The translations under genes were made by a program, and so were the position numbers. The notes beneath the pieces were generated by a model. That model worked only from the letters and a program-made list of their open reading frames with translations. It had not been told where the DNA came from and did not search any database. From Betaproteobacteria bacterium (GTDB lineage Bacteria > Pseudomonadota > Gammaproteobacteria > Burkholderiales > Rhodocyclaceae), in contig JADJXY010000002.1 of the NCBI GenBank assembly GCA_016720065.1, positions 3,051,001 to 3,115,000 of the forward strand: a stretch of 64,000 nt of DNA, written 5' to 3'. Below, in pieces: positions 9,645-20,248 of this stretch (position 1 is its first letter; each line of letters starts with the position of its first letter).

Positions 9645-9908
9645 ATGGAACTCGCAACCGTCCTCTCCAACACCGCCATCGCTGTCGCCATCCTGATCGG
9701 CTGCGGCGCTCTCGGTACCGCCATCGGCTTTGGTATCCTCGGCGGCCGTTTCCTGGAAGGCGCTGCCCGTCAGCCGGAAATGATCCCCACCCTGCAGGTC
9801 AAGATGTTCATCGTCGCCGGTCTGCTCGACGCCGTGACCATGATCGGCGTTGGTATCGCCCTGTTCCTGTTGTTCGCCAACCCGTTCCTGGCCCTGCTGA
9901 AGCACTAA
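9645..9908 (+). CDS. atpE: ATP synthase F0 subunit c
   Basis: 87 aa helical hairpin. The polar loop ARQPE is at residues 41-45, and the ion-binding carboxylate Asp62 (LLDAVTMIG) is in helix 2. The use of Asp, and the absence of the Gln/Glu-Ser sodium ligand set, point to a proton-translocating ring. An excellent Shine-Dalgarno (GAGGAG) precedes the ATG, in keeping with the high c-subunit stoichiometry. Confidence 0.98.
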   Translation: MELATVLSNTAIAVAILIGCGALGTAIGFGILGGRFLEGAARQPEMIPTLQVKMFIVAGLLDAVTMIGVGIALFLLFANPFLALLKH

Positions 9909-9945
9909 TCCGCGCCCCTGAAACCCAACTTACCAGGAGGTTAGC

Positions 9946-10416
9946 GTGAATATCAACGCTACACTGATTGGCCAGGCTATCTGGTTTGCGATCTTCATCT
10001 GGATCACGATGAAGTATGTCTGGCCGCCGCTGCAAAAGGCGATGGCTGACCGGCAAGCCCAGATTGCTGATGGCCTGGCTGCGGCCGAACGTGGCAAGAA
10101 CGAGCAAGAGCTCGCCGCCAAGCGTTCCGCCGAAGCGCTGCGGGAAGCCAAGGAGAAGTCCGCGGATCTCGTCGCCCAAGCCGAAAAGCGTGCGCAGCAG
10201 ATCGTCGAGGAAGCCAAGGGCAATGCCAAGGTGGAGGCCGACAAGGTCGTCGCCGGCGCCAAGGCGGAAATCGAACAGGAAGTCGAACGTGCCAAGCAGC
10301 AACTGCGTGAGCGCGTCGCCGAACTGGCGGTTGCCGGAGCCGAGAAGATCCTGCGCAAGGAAATCAACGCGTCCGTGCATGCCGATATGCTGGGCGCCCT
10401 GAAGCAGGGCTTGTAA
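9946..10416 (+). CDS. atpF: ATP synthase F0 subunit b
   Basis: 156 aa, the same length as E. coli subunit b. GTG start at 9946 behind AGGAGG. One N-terminal membrane helix (LIGQAIWFAIFIWITMKYVW) is followed by a long charged helix forming the peripheral-stalk coiled coil. The stop is 1 bp before the atpH ATG. Confidence 0.97.
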   Translation: MNINATLIGQAIWFAIFIWITMKYVWPPLQKAMADRQAQIADGLAAAERGKNEQELAAKRSAEALREAKEKSADLVAQAEKRAQQIVEEAKGNAKVEADKVVAGAKAEIEQEVERAKQQLRERVAELAVAGAEKILRKEINASVHADMLGALKQGL

Positions 10417-10417
10417 T

Positions 10418-10966
10418 ATGGCCGAGTCCGTAACTATCGCCCGTCCCTACGCCGAGGCCCTTTTCCGGGCTGCGAAGGATAGCGGCAAGCTGGCCAAGTG
10501 GGCCGAGCAGATTGCTCTGCTCGGTCAGGTGGCAGCCAATCCCGAGGCCCGCGCGGCCATCGGTGACCCCAACGTGGCGGCCACGCAACTGGTCGACCTC
10601 TTCCGGTCTGCCTGCGCTTCCGCCAAGGAGTCGGCGGTAGATGCGGAGCTGTCGAACTTCATCCAGCTGCTGTCCAACAACGACCGTCTGGGGCTTTTGC
10701 CCGAAATCGCAGGCCTGTACGAAAGCTACAAGCAAGCGGAAGAAGGTACCAAGCAAGCCGAGATCGTTTCGGCCTTCCCCCTCGACGATGCCCAGGTGAA
10801 AGCCCTGGTGCCGCAACTCGAAGCGGTCTTCAAGACCAGGCTCGAAACCTCGGTGTCTGTCGACCCCGAGCTCATTGGCGGCGTCATGGTCTTCGTCGGC
10901 GACCAGATGCTGGATGCTTCAGTCCGCGGCAAGCTCGACGCCATGGCAACGGCACTGAACCACTAG
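10418..10966 (+). CDS. atpH: ATP synthase F1 subunit delta
   Basis: 182 aa. Subunit delta links the b-dimer to the top of the alpha3beta3 head. The N-terminal helical domain (ARPYAEALFRAAKD) and the C-terminal segment VDPELIGGVMVFVGDQMLDASV are family hallmarks. It sits between atpF and atpA as in all proteobacterial atp operons. Confidence 0.97.
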   Translation: MAESVTIARPYAEALFRAAKDSGKLAKWAEQIALLGQVAANPEARAAIGDPNVAATQLVDLFRSACASAKESAVDAELSNFIQLLSNNDRLGLLPEIAGLYESYKQAEEGTKQAEIVSAFPLDDAQVKALVPQLEAVFKTRLETSVSVDPELIGGVMVFVGDQMLDASVRGKLDAMATALNH

Positions 10967-10975
10967 GAGAATTTC

Positions 10976-12514
<1,539 letters not shown>

Positions 12515-12531
12515 TCGCTTAGGAGAACGCC

Positions 12532-13395
12532 ATGCCTAGCGGCAAGGAAATTCGCAACAAGATCAAGAGCGTCGAGAACACGCGCAAGATCACCAAGGCC
12601 ATGGAGATGGTGGCCGCATCCAAAATGCGCAAGGCGCAGGAGCGGATGCGGGCTTCCCGTCCCTATGGCGAAAAGATCCGGCGCGTGGCGGCGAATCTGT
12701 CGCACGCCCTTACCGAGTATAAGCACCCCTTCCTGGTCAAGCGTGACCCCGTGCAGAACGTCGGCCTGATCCTTGTCACTTCCGACAAGGGTCTGTGCGG
12801 CGGCCTGAACAGCAACGCGCTGCGCCTTTCCGTCAGTCGCATGAAGGAGTGGGAGAAGTCGGGGGCCAAGATTGCGGCCACCTGTATCGGTAACAAGGGC
12901 TTCGGCTTCATGCAGCGCAATGGCGTGAACGTGGTCTCCCACGTGACCGGCATGGGCGACACGCCGCATCTCGAAAAGCTCATCGGACCCGTCAAGGTTC
13001 AACTCGATGCCTACGTGAAGGGCGAAATCGACGCGCTCTACATCGTCTACACCCGCTTCATCAACACCATGAAGCAGGAAGCGGTCGTGGAGCAGCTGCT
13101 TCCGCTGTCCGGTGACGCCGTCGGCTCGGCCAAGACCAAGTGGGACTACGTCTATGAGCCGGAAGCCAAGGAAGTCATCGACGACCTGCTGATCAGATAC
13201 GTCGAGGCCCTGATCTATCAGGCCGTGGCCGAAAACATGGCTTCCGAGCAGTCTGCCCGGATGGTCGCCATGAAGTCCGCCTCGGACAACGCCAAGAACG
13301 TCATCGGTGAGTTGAAGCTGGTTTACAACAAGGCCCGTCAGGCTGCGATCACCAAGGAATTGTCGGAGATCGTCAGCGGCGCTGCCGCGGTGTGA
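12532..13395 (+). CDS. atpG: ATP synthase F1 subunit gamma
   Basis: 287 aa central rotor subunit. The N-terminal helix begins MPSGKEIRNKIKSVENTRKI. The mid domain carries VTSDKGLCGGLN, and the C-terminal helix ends ITKELSEIVSGAAA, where the family signature is located. It is 17 bp after atpA with a good AGGAG site. Confidence 0.98.
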   Translation: MPSGKEIRNKIKSVENTRKITKAMEMVAASKMRKAQERMRASRPYGEKIRRVAANLSHALTEYKHPFLVKRDPVQNVGLILVTSDKGLCGGLNSNALRLSVSRMKEWEKSGAKIAATCIGNKGFGFMQRNGVNVVSHVTGMGDTPHLEKLIGPVKVQLDAYVKGEIDALYIVYTRFINTMKQEAVVEQLLPLSGDAVGSAKTKWDYVYEPEAKEVIDDLLIRYVEALIYQAVAENMASEQSARMVAMKSASDNAKNVIGELKLVYNKARQAAITKELSEIVSGAAAV

Positions 13396-13426
13396 CGCGT
13401 AGATTTTTATTTTTGGGGATTTGAAT

Positions 13427-14830
13427 ATGAGTCAAGGTTCAATCGTTCAGTGCATCGGTGCCGTTGTGGATATCCACTTTCCGCGCGACGCGATGCCGAA
13501 GGTCTACGACGCCCTCAAGCTCGATGCCTCCGAATCCAATGGCATGGCCGAAGACGGCCTGACCTTCGAGGTTCAGCAGCAGTTGGGTGACGGTGTCGTC
13601 CGTACCATCGCCATGGGTTCATCCGACGGCCTGCGTCGCGGCATGAAGGTCAACAACACCGGCGTCGCCATCTCCGTTCCGGTCGGCCAGGGCACCCTGG
13701 GCCGCATCATGGACGTGCTGGGTCGCCCGATCGACGAAGCCGGCCCGATCGACACCAACGAAGTGCGCCCGATCCACGCGGCCGCTCCGAAGTTCGACGA
13801 ACTGTCCTCCTCCGTCGATCTGCTCGAAACCGGCATCAAGGTTATCGATCTGATCTGCCCGTTCGCCAAGGGCGGCAAGGTCGGCCTGTTCGGGGGCGCT
13901 GGCGTCGGCAAGACCGTCAACATGATGGAGCTGATCAACAATATCGCCAAGCAGCACTCCGGTCTGTCCGTGTTCGCTGGCGTGGGGGAGCGTACCCGTG
14001 AGGGCAACGACTTCTACCACGAAATGAAGGACTCCAACGTTCTGGACAAGGTCGCCATGGTGTTCGGTCAGATGAACGAACCCCCGGGCAACCGTCTGCG
14101 CGTGGCGCTGACCGGTCTGACCATGGCCGAGCGTTTCCGTGACGACGGTCGTGACATCCTGTTATTCATCGACAACATCTACCGTTACACCCTGGCCGGT
14201 ACCGAAGTGTCCGCCCTGCTGGGCCGTATGCCTTCCGCCGTGGGCTACCAGCCCACCCTGGCCGAAGAAATGGGCCGTCTGCAGGAGCGCATCACCTCCA
14301 CCAAGGTGGGCTCCATCACCTCCATCCAGGCCGTGTATGTGCCCGCGGATGACTTGACCGACCCGTCTCCCGCCACCACCTTCCTGCACCTCGACTCCAC
14401 GGTCGTGCTGTCCCGTGACATCGCCGCGCTGGGTATCTACCCCGCCGTCGACCCGCTGGACTCCACCTCCCGCCAGCTCGATCCGCAGGTCGTCGGCGAA
14501 GAGCACTACTCGGTCGCCCGTGCTGTGCAGATCACGCTGCAGCGCTACAAGGAACTGCGCGACATCATCGCCATTCTGGGTATGGACGAACTGTCTCCCG
14601 AAGACAAGCTCGCCGTTTCCCGCGCCCGCAAGATTCAGCGTTTCCTTTCCCAGCCCTTCCACGTGGCCGAAGTGTTCACCGGTTCCCCGGGCAAGTTCGT
14701 GTCCCTCAAGGACACCATCAAGGGCTTCAAGGGCATCTGCGCCGGCGAATACGACCACCTGCCCGAGCAGGCGTTCTACATGGTCGGCGGCATCGAGGAA
14801 GTCATCGAAAAGGCCAAGACGCTGCAGTAA
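13427..14830 (+). CDS. atpD: ATP synthase F1 subunit beta
   Basis: 467 aa from ATG 13427, with GGGGA spaced seven bases upstream; an in-frame TTG at 13421 is less likely. Catalytic subunit with P-loop GGAGVGKT (about residue 150), GERTREG with the catalytic Glu, and Walker B DILLFIDN. A short A/T-rich gap separates it from atpG; no independent promoter was obvious. Confidence 0.98.
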   Translation: MSQGSIVQCIGAVVDIHFPRDAMPKVYDALKLDASESNGMAEDGLTFEVQQQLGDGVVRTIAMGSSDGLRRGMKVNNTGVAISVPVGQGTLGRIMDVLGRPIDEAGPIDTNEVRPIHAAAPKFDELSSSVDLLETGIKVIDLICPFAKGGKVGLFGGAGVGKTVNMMELINNIAKQHSGLSVFAGVGERTREGNDFYHEMKDSNVLDKVAMVFGQMNEPPGNRLRVALTGLTMAERFRDDGRDILLFIDNIYRYTLAGTEVSALLGRMPSAVGYQPTLAEEMGRLQERITSTKVGSITSIQAVYVPADDLTDPSPATTFLHLDSTVVLSRDIAALGIYPAVDPLDSTSRQLDPQVVGEEHYSVARAVQITLQRYKELRDIIAILGMDELSPEDKLAVSRARKIQRFLSQPFHVAEVFTGSPGKFVSLKDTIKGFKGICAGEYDHLPEQAFYMVGGIEEVIEKAKTLQ

Positions 14831-14855
14831 CGCGTCCCCAGCATAGGAGCCAGCC

Positions 14856-15281
14856 ATGGCAATTTCTGTTCACTGCGACGTCGTCAGCGCCGAAGAGTCC
14901 ATCTTTTCCGGCGTGGTCGAATTCGCCGTGTTTCCCGGCGAAGCCGGTGAACTCGGCGTCTATCCGCACCATACGCCGCTGCTTACCCGTATCCGTCCGG
15001 GCACCATTCGTCTGAAGGTGCAGGGTCAGGCTGCGGATGAGTTGGTGTATGTCTCCGGAGGCATGCTGGAGATTCAGCCCGACATGATCACCGTGTTGGC
15101 TGATACCGCCATCCGCGCCCACGACCTGGACGAAGCCAAGGCCCTGGAAGCCAAAAAGCGCGCCGAAGAGGCTCTTGCCAACCGGCAGGCCGAAATCGAC
15201 TACGCTGCGGCGGAAGCCGAGCTGGCGCAAGCCATCGCCCAGCTCCAGGCCATTCAGCGGTTGCGCAAGCACACTCACTGA
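14856..15281 (+). CDS. atpC: ATP synthase F1 subunit epsilon
   Basis: 141 aa. An N-terminal beta-sandwich (VHCDVVSAEESIFSG, FPGEAGELGVYPHHTPLLT) and a C-terminal helical hairpin that can inhibit hydrolysis. Last gene of the operon; a strong hairpin terminator starts 22 bp after its stop. Confidence 0.97.
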   Translation: MAISVHCDVVSAEESIFSGVVEFAVFPGEAGELGVYPHHTPLLTRIRPGTIRLKVQGQAADELVYVSGGMLEIQPDMITVLADTAIRAHDLDEAKALEAKKRAEEALANRQAEIDYAAAEAELAQAIAQLQAIQRLRKHTH

Positions 15282-15302
15282 GCGTTTCCCTTACCGGGAA
15301 AG

Positions 15303-15335
15303 AAAAGGCAGCCGCGAGGCTGCCTTTTCTGTTTT
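15303..15335 (+). terminator. Rho-independent terminator of the atp operon
   Basis: Perfect 11-bp stem AAAAGGCAGCC (15303-15313) pairing with 15318-15328 around a GCGA tetraloop, followed by a T-rich tract (CTGTTTT). The A-tract on the left arm makes it usable in both directions, so it may also serve the convergent ubiJ transcript. Confidence 0.9.
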
Positions 15336-15371
15336 GTGCGCCACAAAACCTGGACTATGCCCAAAAAGGGG

Positions 15372-15935
15372 TCAAAGTCTGGCCAGCCGCTTCTCCAGGC
15401 GAGCGAGGTCGTCGCGCAGGCTTGCACAGTCCCCATAAAAGGCCTCTGCCTCCCGCCGGGGAACCGCGAGGCCCCCGTCCTCCGTAGCGTAATCACCAAG
15501 ATTGGCCAGCAGACGATCCAGAGCCTCCCTGTGCCAGGCCATCAGCCCCCGTCCCGCGACGGCCACCCGCCGCGCAGCGACATCTCCGATGACGCGGGCC
15601 AGATCGCCCTCGGCGTCCCAGCGCAGGTTGCGGAAGACGAAAGCCAGGGTCTCGGCCAGGTCGGCGGAACCCGTGAGCCGCGCCGAAGAGAGCACGGCAC
15701 CCGGGTCGCGAAGGAAGCGCAAGGGGCTATCGGAAGGAAGGCTGATCACCACATCCGGCGCGCCGTCCTCGACCGGTTGCCCGAACATTCCGTCACCGTG
15801 GATCAGAAAAGCCAGGTGCAGAGCGCCCAGTTCAACCCTGAGCCGCCGGCCCGCGAAGGGACGAAGGCGTTCGGCAGCCCAGGGTTCCCCCGCCAGCAGG
15901 TGATTGATGGCTGAAGTCGCGCCGCGGAGGAACAT
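15372..15935 (-). CDS. ubiJ: Ubiquinone biosynthesis accessory factor UbiJ
   Basis: 187 aa with an N-terminal SCP2-like lipid-binding fold (VELGALHLAFLIHGDGMF) and the family feature LRFLRDPGAVLSSARLTGSADLAE, then a helical C-terminus. UbiJ binds ubiquinone intermediates and scaffolds the soluble Ubi complex. It lies third in a minus-strand run after ubiE and a Tim44-like gene. ubiB, commonly next, is not present here because the atp operon converges on it. Confidence 0.85.
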   Translation of the reverse strand: MFLRGATSAINHLLAGEPWAAERLRPFAGRRLRVELGALHLAFLIHGDGMFGQPVEDGAPDVVISLPSDSPLRFLRDPGAVLSSARLTGSADLAETLAFVFRNLRWDAEGDLARVIGDVAARRVAVAGRGLMAWHREALDRLLANLGDYATEDGGLAVPRREAEAFYGDCASLRDDLARLEKRLARL

Positions 15936-15962
15936 GAGACAGTCCTGCGTCCGCCGATCCGC

Positions 15963-16844
15963 TCAGTTCATCTGCTGGATGCCCGCGACCTTCCAGCCGC
16001 CGCTGCCACCCACAGGCTTGATCAGGTTCCAGACCTCGTCGAAGGGAGTAGCCGGCTCAGCCTTATCCTCTTGCACCATGCCCCGGAAGCGCACGCTGGC
16101 AATGTGGCGATTCCCTTCGCTGACCACCTCGATCAACTGCGCATCGAGGTCGAGGACCTCCGTGGTCTGGTGCGCACCCTTGCGCTCGTCGATATCGAGA
16201 CGTAATTCGGCAAACATCTCCGGGGTGGTGAATTCCCGGAGATCGTCAAGCTTTCCCGCGTCATGGGCGGCTTGCAGGCGAAGAAAATTGACCTTGGCGA
16301 CACGGAGGAAACCCGCACTATCGAAGTCTGCTGGAATGCCGCCAGTTGGGGCCGGCGCAGCGGAGCCCCCTGCTGACACCCAATTGGAAGGAGAGGGCGT
16401 GCCCGGACCCGACGCGCCGGCCGCTGCGTATTGCATGGGCGCGGAGTGGGGAGTGCCTTCCTTGCGCCGGAACAGCAGCTTGAACACGACCACCGCCCCA
16501 AGGACCAGCAGAACGATCATCAGGACGTTGGCCAGGCCTTCTCCCAGACCAAAGTGCGACAGCAGGGCGGCGAGCCCCAGCCCTGCTGCCAGACCGGCGA
16601 TAGGGCCGAGCCAGTTGCGCTTGGGGGCCTGGGGGGCTGCGGCGGGGGTCTGGGGCGTAGCCGGAGAAGCAGCCTGCTGTTGCGCGGGAGCGGCTGGCGC
16701 CGGATTGGCCTGCCGCTGCTGCGTGACGGAATCCCTCTGCATGCCCCGGGAAGTCCCCCCCCCCAGCCGCTTGGCCTCCGCGTCGGCCAGGGTCAGACCC
16801 AGTCCGAGCACTACAACGGCAAAGAATGAAAGGAAGCGCTTCAT
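15963..16844 (-). CDS. Tim44-like domain membrane protein
   Basis: 293 aa from ATG 16844 (MKRFLSFFAVVVLGLG signal-like helix); the frame extends 18 codons upstream but that start would overlap the ubiE end. A Gly/Gln/Ala/Pro-rich linker is followed by two hydrophobic segments (PIAGLAAGLGLAALLSHFG; LANVLMIVLLVLGAVVVFKL). The C-terminal 130 residues resemble the Tim44/MRPL45 domain: FLRVAKVNFLRLQAAHD, LREFTTPEMFAEL. Bacterial members are inner-membrane proteins of unclear role. Its place between ubiE and ubiJ is conserved in related betaproteobacteria as far as I recall. Confidence 0.8.
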   Translation of the reverse strand: MKRFLSFFAVVVLGLGLTLADAEAKRLGGGTSRGMQRDSVTQQRQANPAPAAPAQQQAASPATPQTPAAAPQAPKRNWLGPIAGLAAGLGLAALLSHFGLGEGLANVLMIVLLVLGAVVVFKLLFRRKEGTPHSAPMQYAAAGASGPGTPSPSNWVSAGGSAAPAPTGGIPADFDSAGFLRVAKVNFLRLQAAHDAGKLDDLREFTTPEMFAELRLDIDERKGAHQTTEVLDLDAQLIEVVSEGNRHIASVRFRGMVQEDKAEPATPFDEVWNLIKPVGGSGGWKVAGIQQMN

Positions 16845-16863
16845 CGTGTGTCTCCCGGGCGCG

Positions 16864-17601
16864 TCAGAATTTGTACCCTCGGTGCAGCGCCACCACACCC
16901 AGGCTGAGGTTGAAGTAGTCGACCTGCTCGAGGCCCGCCGATTCCATCAGGGCCTTCAATTCTTCCTGCCCGGGATGCACGCGGATGGACTCGGACAAGT
17001 AGCGATAGCTCGCCTCGTCCTGGGTGACCAGCTTGCCCACGCGCGGGATGACCTGGAAGGAATAAAAGTCGTACAGGGGTGCGAGAGGCTTCCAAACCTG
17101 GGAAAACTCCAGAACCAGGAGCCGGCCCCCGGGGCGAAGCACCCGATGCATTTCGCGCAGCGCCCTATCCTTGTGGGTCATGTTGCGCAGTCCGAAGGCG
17201 ACGGTGACACAATCGAACCAGTCGTCAGGGAAGGGGAGGTATTCCGCGTCGCATTGCGCCGTAGGGACGGCGTAGCCTTTGTCCAGCAGGCGGTCGCGAC
17301 CCCGGGCAAGCATGGCCGCGTTGATGTCGGTGAGCCAGACCTGGCCGCTGGGGCCCACCTTCCTGGCGAAAGCGAGGGACAGATCCCCGGTGCCACCCGC
17401 GACATCGAGGACGCGGAAACCCTCCCGCACGCCCGAGCGCTGGATGGTGAAGGCCTTCCAGAGCCGGTGCATGCCTCCGGACATCAAGTCGTTCATCAGG
17501 TCGTAACGGCCGGCGACGGAATCGAAAACGTCGGCGACGCGCTGCGCCTTCTCGTGCTCGGCGACAGTCTCGTAGCCGAAGTGGGTCTTGTCTTCTGCCA
17601 T
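16864..17601 (-). CDS. ubiE: Demethylmenaquinone/2-methoxy-polyprenylbenzoquinol C-methyltransferase UbiE
   Basis: 245 aa class I SAM methyltransferase. Family signature YDLMNDLMSGGMHRLWK at residues 33-49, SAM motif VLDVAGGTGDLS at 64-75, and signature II GLRNMTHKDRAL further on. It carries out the C-methylation in ubiquinone (and menaquinone) synthesis. It lies 1 bp after the DUF971 gene and 19 bp before the Tim44-like gene, so these minus-strand genes probably share a transcript. Confidence 0.96.
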   Translation of the reverse strand: MAEDKTHFGYETVAEHEKAQRVADVFDSVAGRYDLMNDLMSGGMHRLWKAFTIQRSGVREGFRVLDVAGGTGDLSLAFARKVGPSGQVWLTDINAAMLARGRDRLLDKGYAVPTAQCDAEYLPFPDDWFDCVTVAFGLRNMTHKDRALREMHRVLRPGGRLLVLEFSQVWKPLAPLYDFYSFQVIPRVGKLVTQDEASYRYLSESIRVHPGQEELKALMESAGLEQVDYFNLSLGVVALHRGYKF

Positions 17602-17602
17602 T

Positions 17603-18022
17603 TCAGTGATGGCCGCAGCTCTTGGCGGCGGCAGGTCGGGAGCTTGTGTCGATGTCGCGGGAGGCGCCCCGGGCTTCGAGGAGGCGCAGGTACTCGTCCC
17701 ACAGCGCGTCGCGGTGGATGCAAAACTGGTAAAGCAGGTCCCAGGAATAGAGGCCGGTGTCGTGCCCGTCGGAAAAAACGAAGCGCAGGGCGTAGGTTCC
17801 CACCGGCTCTATCCGCTCGATGCTGACTAGACGTTTGCCGGTCTGGAGCGTCTCCTGGCCGGGTCCGTGACCCCTTGCCTCAGCAGAGGGCGTGAAGACC
17901 CGAAGGAATTCGTGACTCAGCTCGAAGGTACCGTCGGTGTCATAGACGACTTCAAGCGTGCGGGATTTCTGGTTCAACCGAATGTCGGTTGGAATAGGCG
18001 TGTCCTTGTCGAGACCGGCCAT
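17603..18022 (-). CDS. DUF971 (gamma-butyrobetaine hydroxylase-like N-terminal domain) protein
   Basis: 139 aa. The domain is recognised from RLNQKSRTLEVVYDTDG, FELSHEFLRVFTPSAEARGH and the end segment YALRFVFSDGHDTGLYSWDLL. Stand-alone bacterial DUF971 proteins are small and often sit beside ubiE or Fe-S genes; the biochemical role is unsettled. The C-terminal His/Cys tail (KSCGHH) might bind metal. Confidence 0.85.
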   Translation of the reverse strand: MAGLDKDTPIPTDIRLNQKSRTLEVVYDTDGTFELSHEFLRVFTPSAEARGHGPGQETLQTGKRLVSIERIEPVGTYALRFVFSDGHDTGLYSWDLLYQFCIHRDALWDEYLRLLEARGASRDIDTSSRPAAAKSCGHH

Positions 18023-18091
18023 GGTGTTCTCCAGGGGCGAAGGGAGCAGTTTACCTCACCCGCCCCCGGAACGAGCCAGACTTCGTACGGG

Positions 18092-19690
18092 TCAGGCAAG
18101 CTCGAAGGTGACGCGCTCGAAATCACTGCCCCGTTGCAGCAGCTTCTTCATGCGTGCCCGCCAGTGTCCTTCCTGGCCATCCACATCCAGAATCTTGCTC
18201 GCAACGTACATGCCCGCCGGGATCACCAGAGATGCCGGCTCCCCGATTGCTTCCACCGGAGGAAGGAGAAAGCCGCGGACATAGGGATCGCCCGAGGCCT
18301 GGCCGGACTCGGGGCGCAGGGCAATGCCGTGGGGCAGGCCGGGCAAGACCGAAATGCCCGCCACCAGGCCACCGCGCTGCTCCTGCATGAGCCAGCAGGA
18401 AACCGCGAGGATGAAGTTCTCGCCGTCCGGCGGGCAAAGGGCCAGAAGCTGGTCGTGCTGGACCTTTTGCCCGGCTTCGCTGCGCGCCAGCCGGAAGCCG
18501 TTGGCCGAATGGTTGATGACGTCCCAGTCGTCGGCAGGAAAGTTGACCTGCTCGCGGATGGACAGCGGCGCCTGGGGATCGATACGGTCGCGGAAAGTGA
18601 ACAGGGCGTCGAACTCGCCGCGGGAGTACGTGCGGGCGGCAGCAGGCTGAGCGAACTCGTGACCGGAAACGAAGTAGTGCATGGCGTCGAAGCCCACCGC
18701 CACGCGGGCCGTACCGGAAGCGGGGAAGCGCCGGAAACGCCGCGGCGCTGCCTGCTGGGTCCAGGGACGCGAGACCTGATCCAGAAGACGGATCACATGG
18801 CTCGAAGTCTCCTCGCCAAGTCCCAGCTTGGAAGGCAGGATGCGCCCCCGCAGTTGGCTGAGACAGGTACCGATCTGGGCGGCGAGTCGCCCGGTCTCGA
18901 GGCGGCGGCCATCGCTGCCGGGGGCAATCATGTTCTGCGGCGGATGAAGGGGCTGATCCTTCATCAGCTCGAGGACGAAGGCGGGGACGTGATTCTCGTC
19001 GTCGAGGCGATGCACGCCGACCAGAGGAGACCAAAGCCCGGCCCAGTGGCGGATGAGATTGAGGTCGCGAATGCTGTGGCTGTAGGGGCCCGCGACGTCG
19101 ATCAGGAGCAGCATGGTATAGGCTGCGGTGCAGTGGGTGGTGCGCCTCTCGTTGTCCAGGGCGTCCTCCACCGGCGTCATGGCGACGCCCCACTCCTCGG
19201 CGGTCTCGTAATAGCCGTGCAGATCCAGCCAGAGGCCGGGGGACAATTCCCGCCGCGCGCGGTAATGCTCGAGGATCATCATCCCCGTGTAGAAAATGCA
19301 GCGATGCAGGATGGTGGCCACCCGGGTACGGTACTCGGGTCCGGCGGTCGGCGGCAGCAGGCGGGCACAGAGGGCGTAGGCCTTTTCCATGCGGCGCCAG
19401 TCTGCGATGACCTGCTGGAATGCGCCTTCCTCCACATCGCCCAAAACCAGGGGCTTGTTGTGGTAGCGCCGCGCCATTTCCTCTTCGACGAAGGAAAGCG
19501 GCATGCGCGCCTGCTCGAGCAGGGTGAAGAGATCGTCGGCATCCGGCGGCGAGGCGAGCAGCCAGTCAAGGAACTGGGCCAGTTCCCGCTCCGCAACCAA
19601 GGGGTTCGCCAGGGGGAGGCGCCCCAGGTAGGCAATTCCGGCTTGCAGGTTGGGGATGTTGAGCATGGGGGATACCGGGACGGCGCTCAT
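18092..19690 (-). CDS. Conserved protein with a C-terminal PilZ-like domain
   Basis: 532 aa, no signal peptide. The first 300 residues are helical and not recognised by me. Near residue 325 is an Arg-rich stretch (PRRFRRFP), and about 75 residues later INHSANGFRL, which fits the PilZ pattern RxxxR followed by [D/N]xSxxG used to bind c-di-GMP. The final 130 residues are beta-rich, as expected for a PilZ barrel. A cytoplasmic c-di-GMP effector is an inference; the nearby HD-GYP genes fit but do not prove it. Its start overlaps the HIT gene stop by 4 bp. Confidence 0.6.
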   Translation of the reverse strand: MSAVPVSPMLNIPNLQAGIAYLGRLPLANPLVAERELAQFLDWLLASPPDADDLFTLLEQARMPLSFVEEEMARRYHNKPLVLGDVEEGAFQQVIADWRRMEKAYALCARLLPPTAGPEYRTRVATILHRCIFYTGMMILEHYRARRELSPGLWLDLHGYYETAEEWGVAMTPVEDALDNERRTTHCTAAYTMLLLIDVAGPYSHSIRDLNLIRHWAGLWSPLVGVHRLDDENHVPAFVLELMKDQPLHPPQNMIAPGSDGRRLETGRLAAQIGTCLSQLRGRILPSKLGLGEETSSHVIRLLDQVSRPWTQQAAPRRFRRFPASGTARVAVGFDAMHYFVSGHEFAQPAAARTYSRGEFDALFTFRDRIDPQAPLSIREQVNFPADDWDVINHSANGFRLARSEAGQKVQHDQLLALCPPDGENFILAVSCWLMQEQRGGLVAGISVLPGLPHGIALRPESGQASGDPYVRGFLLPPVEAIGEPASLVIPAGMYVASKILDVDGQEGHWRARMKKLLQRGSDFERVTFELA

Positions 19691-20115
19691 GACGCCTCCT
19701 TGACACCCGCAAGAAAGGTTTCCAGAGCCGCCAGCAGGGCTTCCTCGTCCACCTCGGGATGGGGAGCGGCTTCGGGCCGACGGGCGACCGCCCAGATGGG
19801 GTCGGGGAAGTGCGGGTCATCCTGCCAGCGCGGAATGATGTGCCAATGGAGATGGGGGGTGACGTTGCCCAGGCTGGCCAGATTGACCTTGTCCGGGCGA
19901 CACACTTCACGCACGGCACCCTCGACGCCAAAGACGACGTCCATCAGGTGGCGGCGGGCGGAGGAATCCAGGTCGGACATTTCCTTGACGTGCGCATTCC
20001 AGACGACGCGGCAAAACCCGGGGTAGTGGGGGTCGGCCACCCGCACGACGCGGCAACTGGGGGATTCCCACAGCAGTCTCCCGCCTTCAGTCTGGCACAA
20101 CTCGCAGCCGGGCAT
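19687..20115 (-). CDS. HIT family nucleotide hydrolase
   Basis: 142 aa with the histidine triad HLHWHII (His88, His90, His92), the catalytic motif of HIT hydrolases/transferases acting on nucleoside phosphoramidates or dinucleotides. The N-terminal pair CELC could bind zinc, as in some bacterial HIT proteins. It overlaps the PilZ-like gene by 4 bp and heads the minus-strand run. Confidence 0.93.
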   Translation of the reverse strand: MPGCELCQTEGGRLLWESPSCRVVRVADPHYPGFCRVVWNAHVKEMSDLDSSARRHLMDVVFGVEGAVREVCRPDKVNLASLGNVTPHLHWHIIPRWQDDPHFPDPIWAVARRPEAAPHPEVDEEALLAALETFLAGVKEAS

Positions 20116-20248
20116 GGCCTGTCGCTCCTTTTGGGTTTGCGTAGACCGAAGAATAGTCCAAGGCCGAACTATGCCAAAGGTAATATTTCACATTGCAGTG
20201 CAGCAAAAACTGCCCTGGTGTTGGGAAATCGCTACAGGGCTACCCCGC

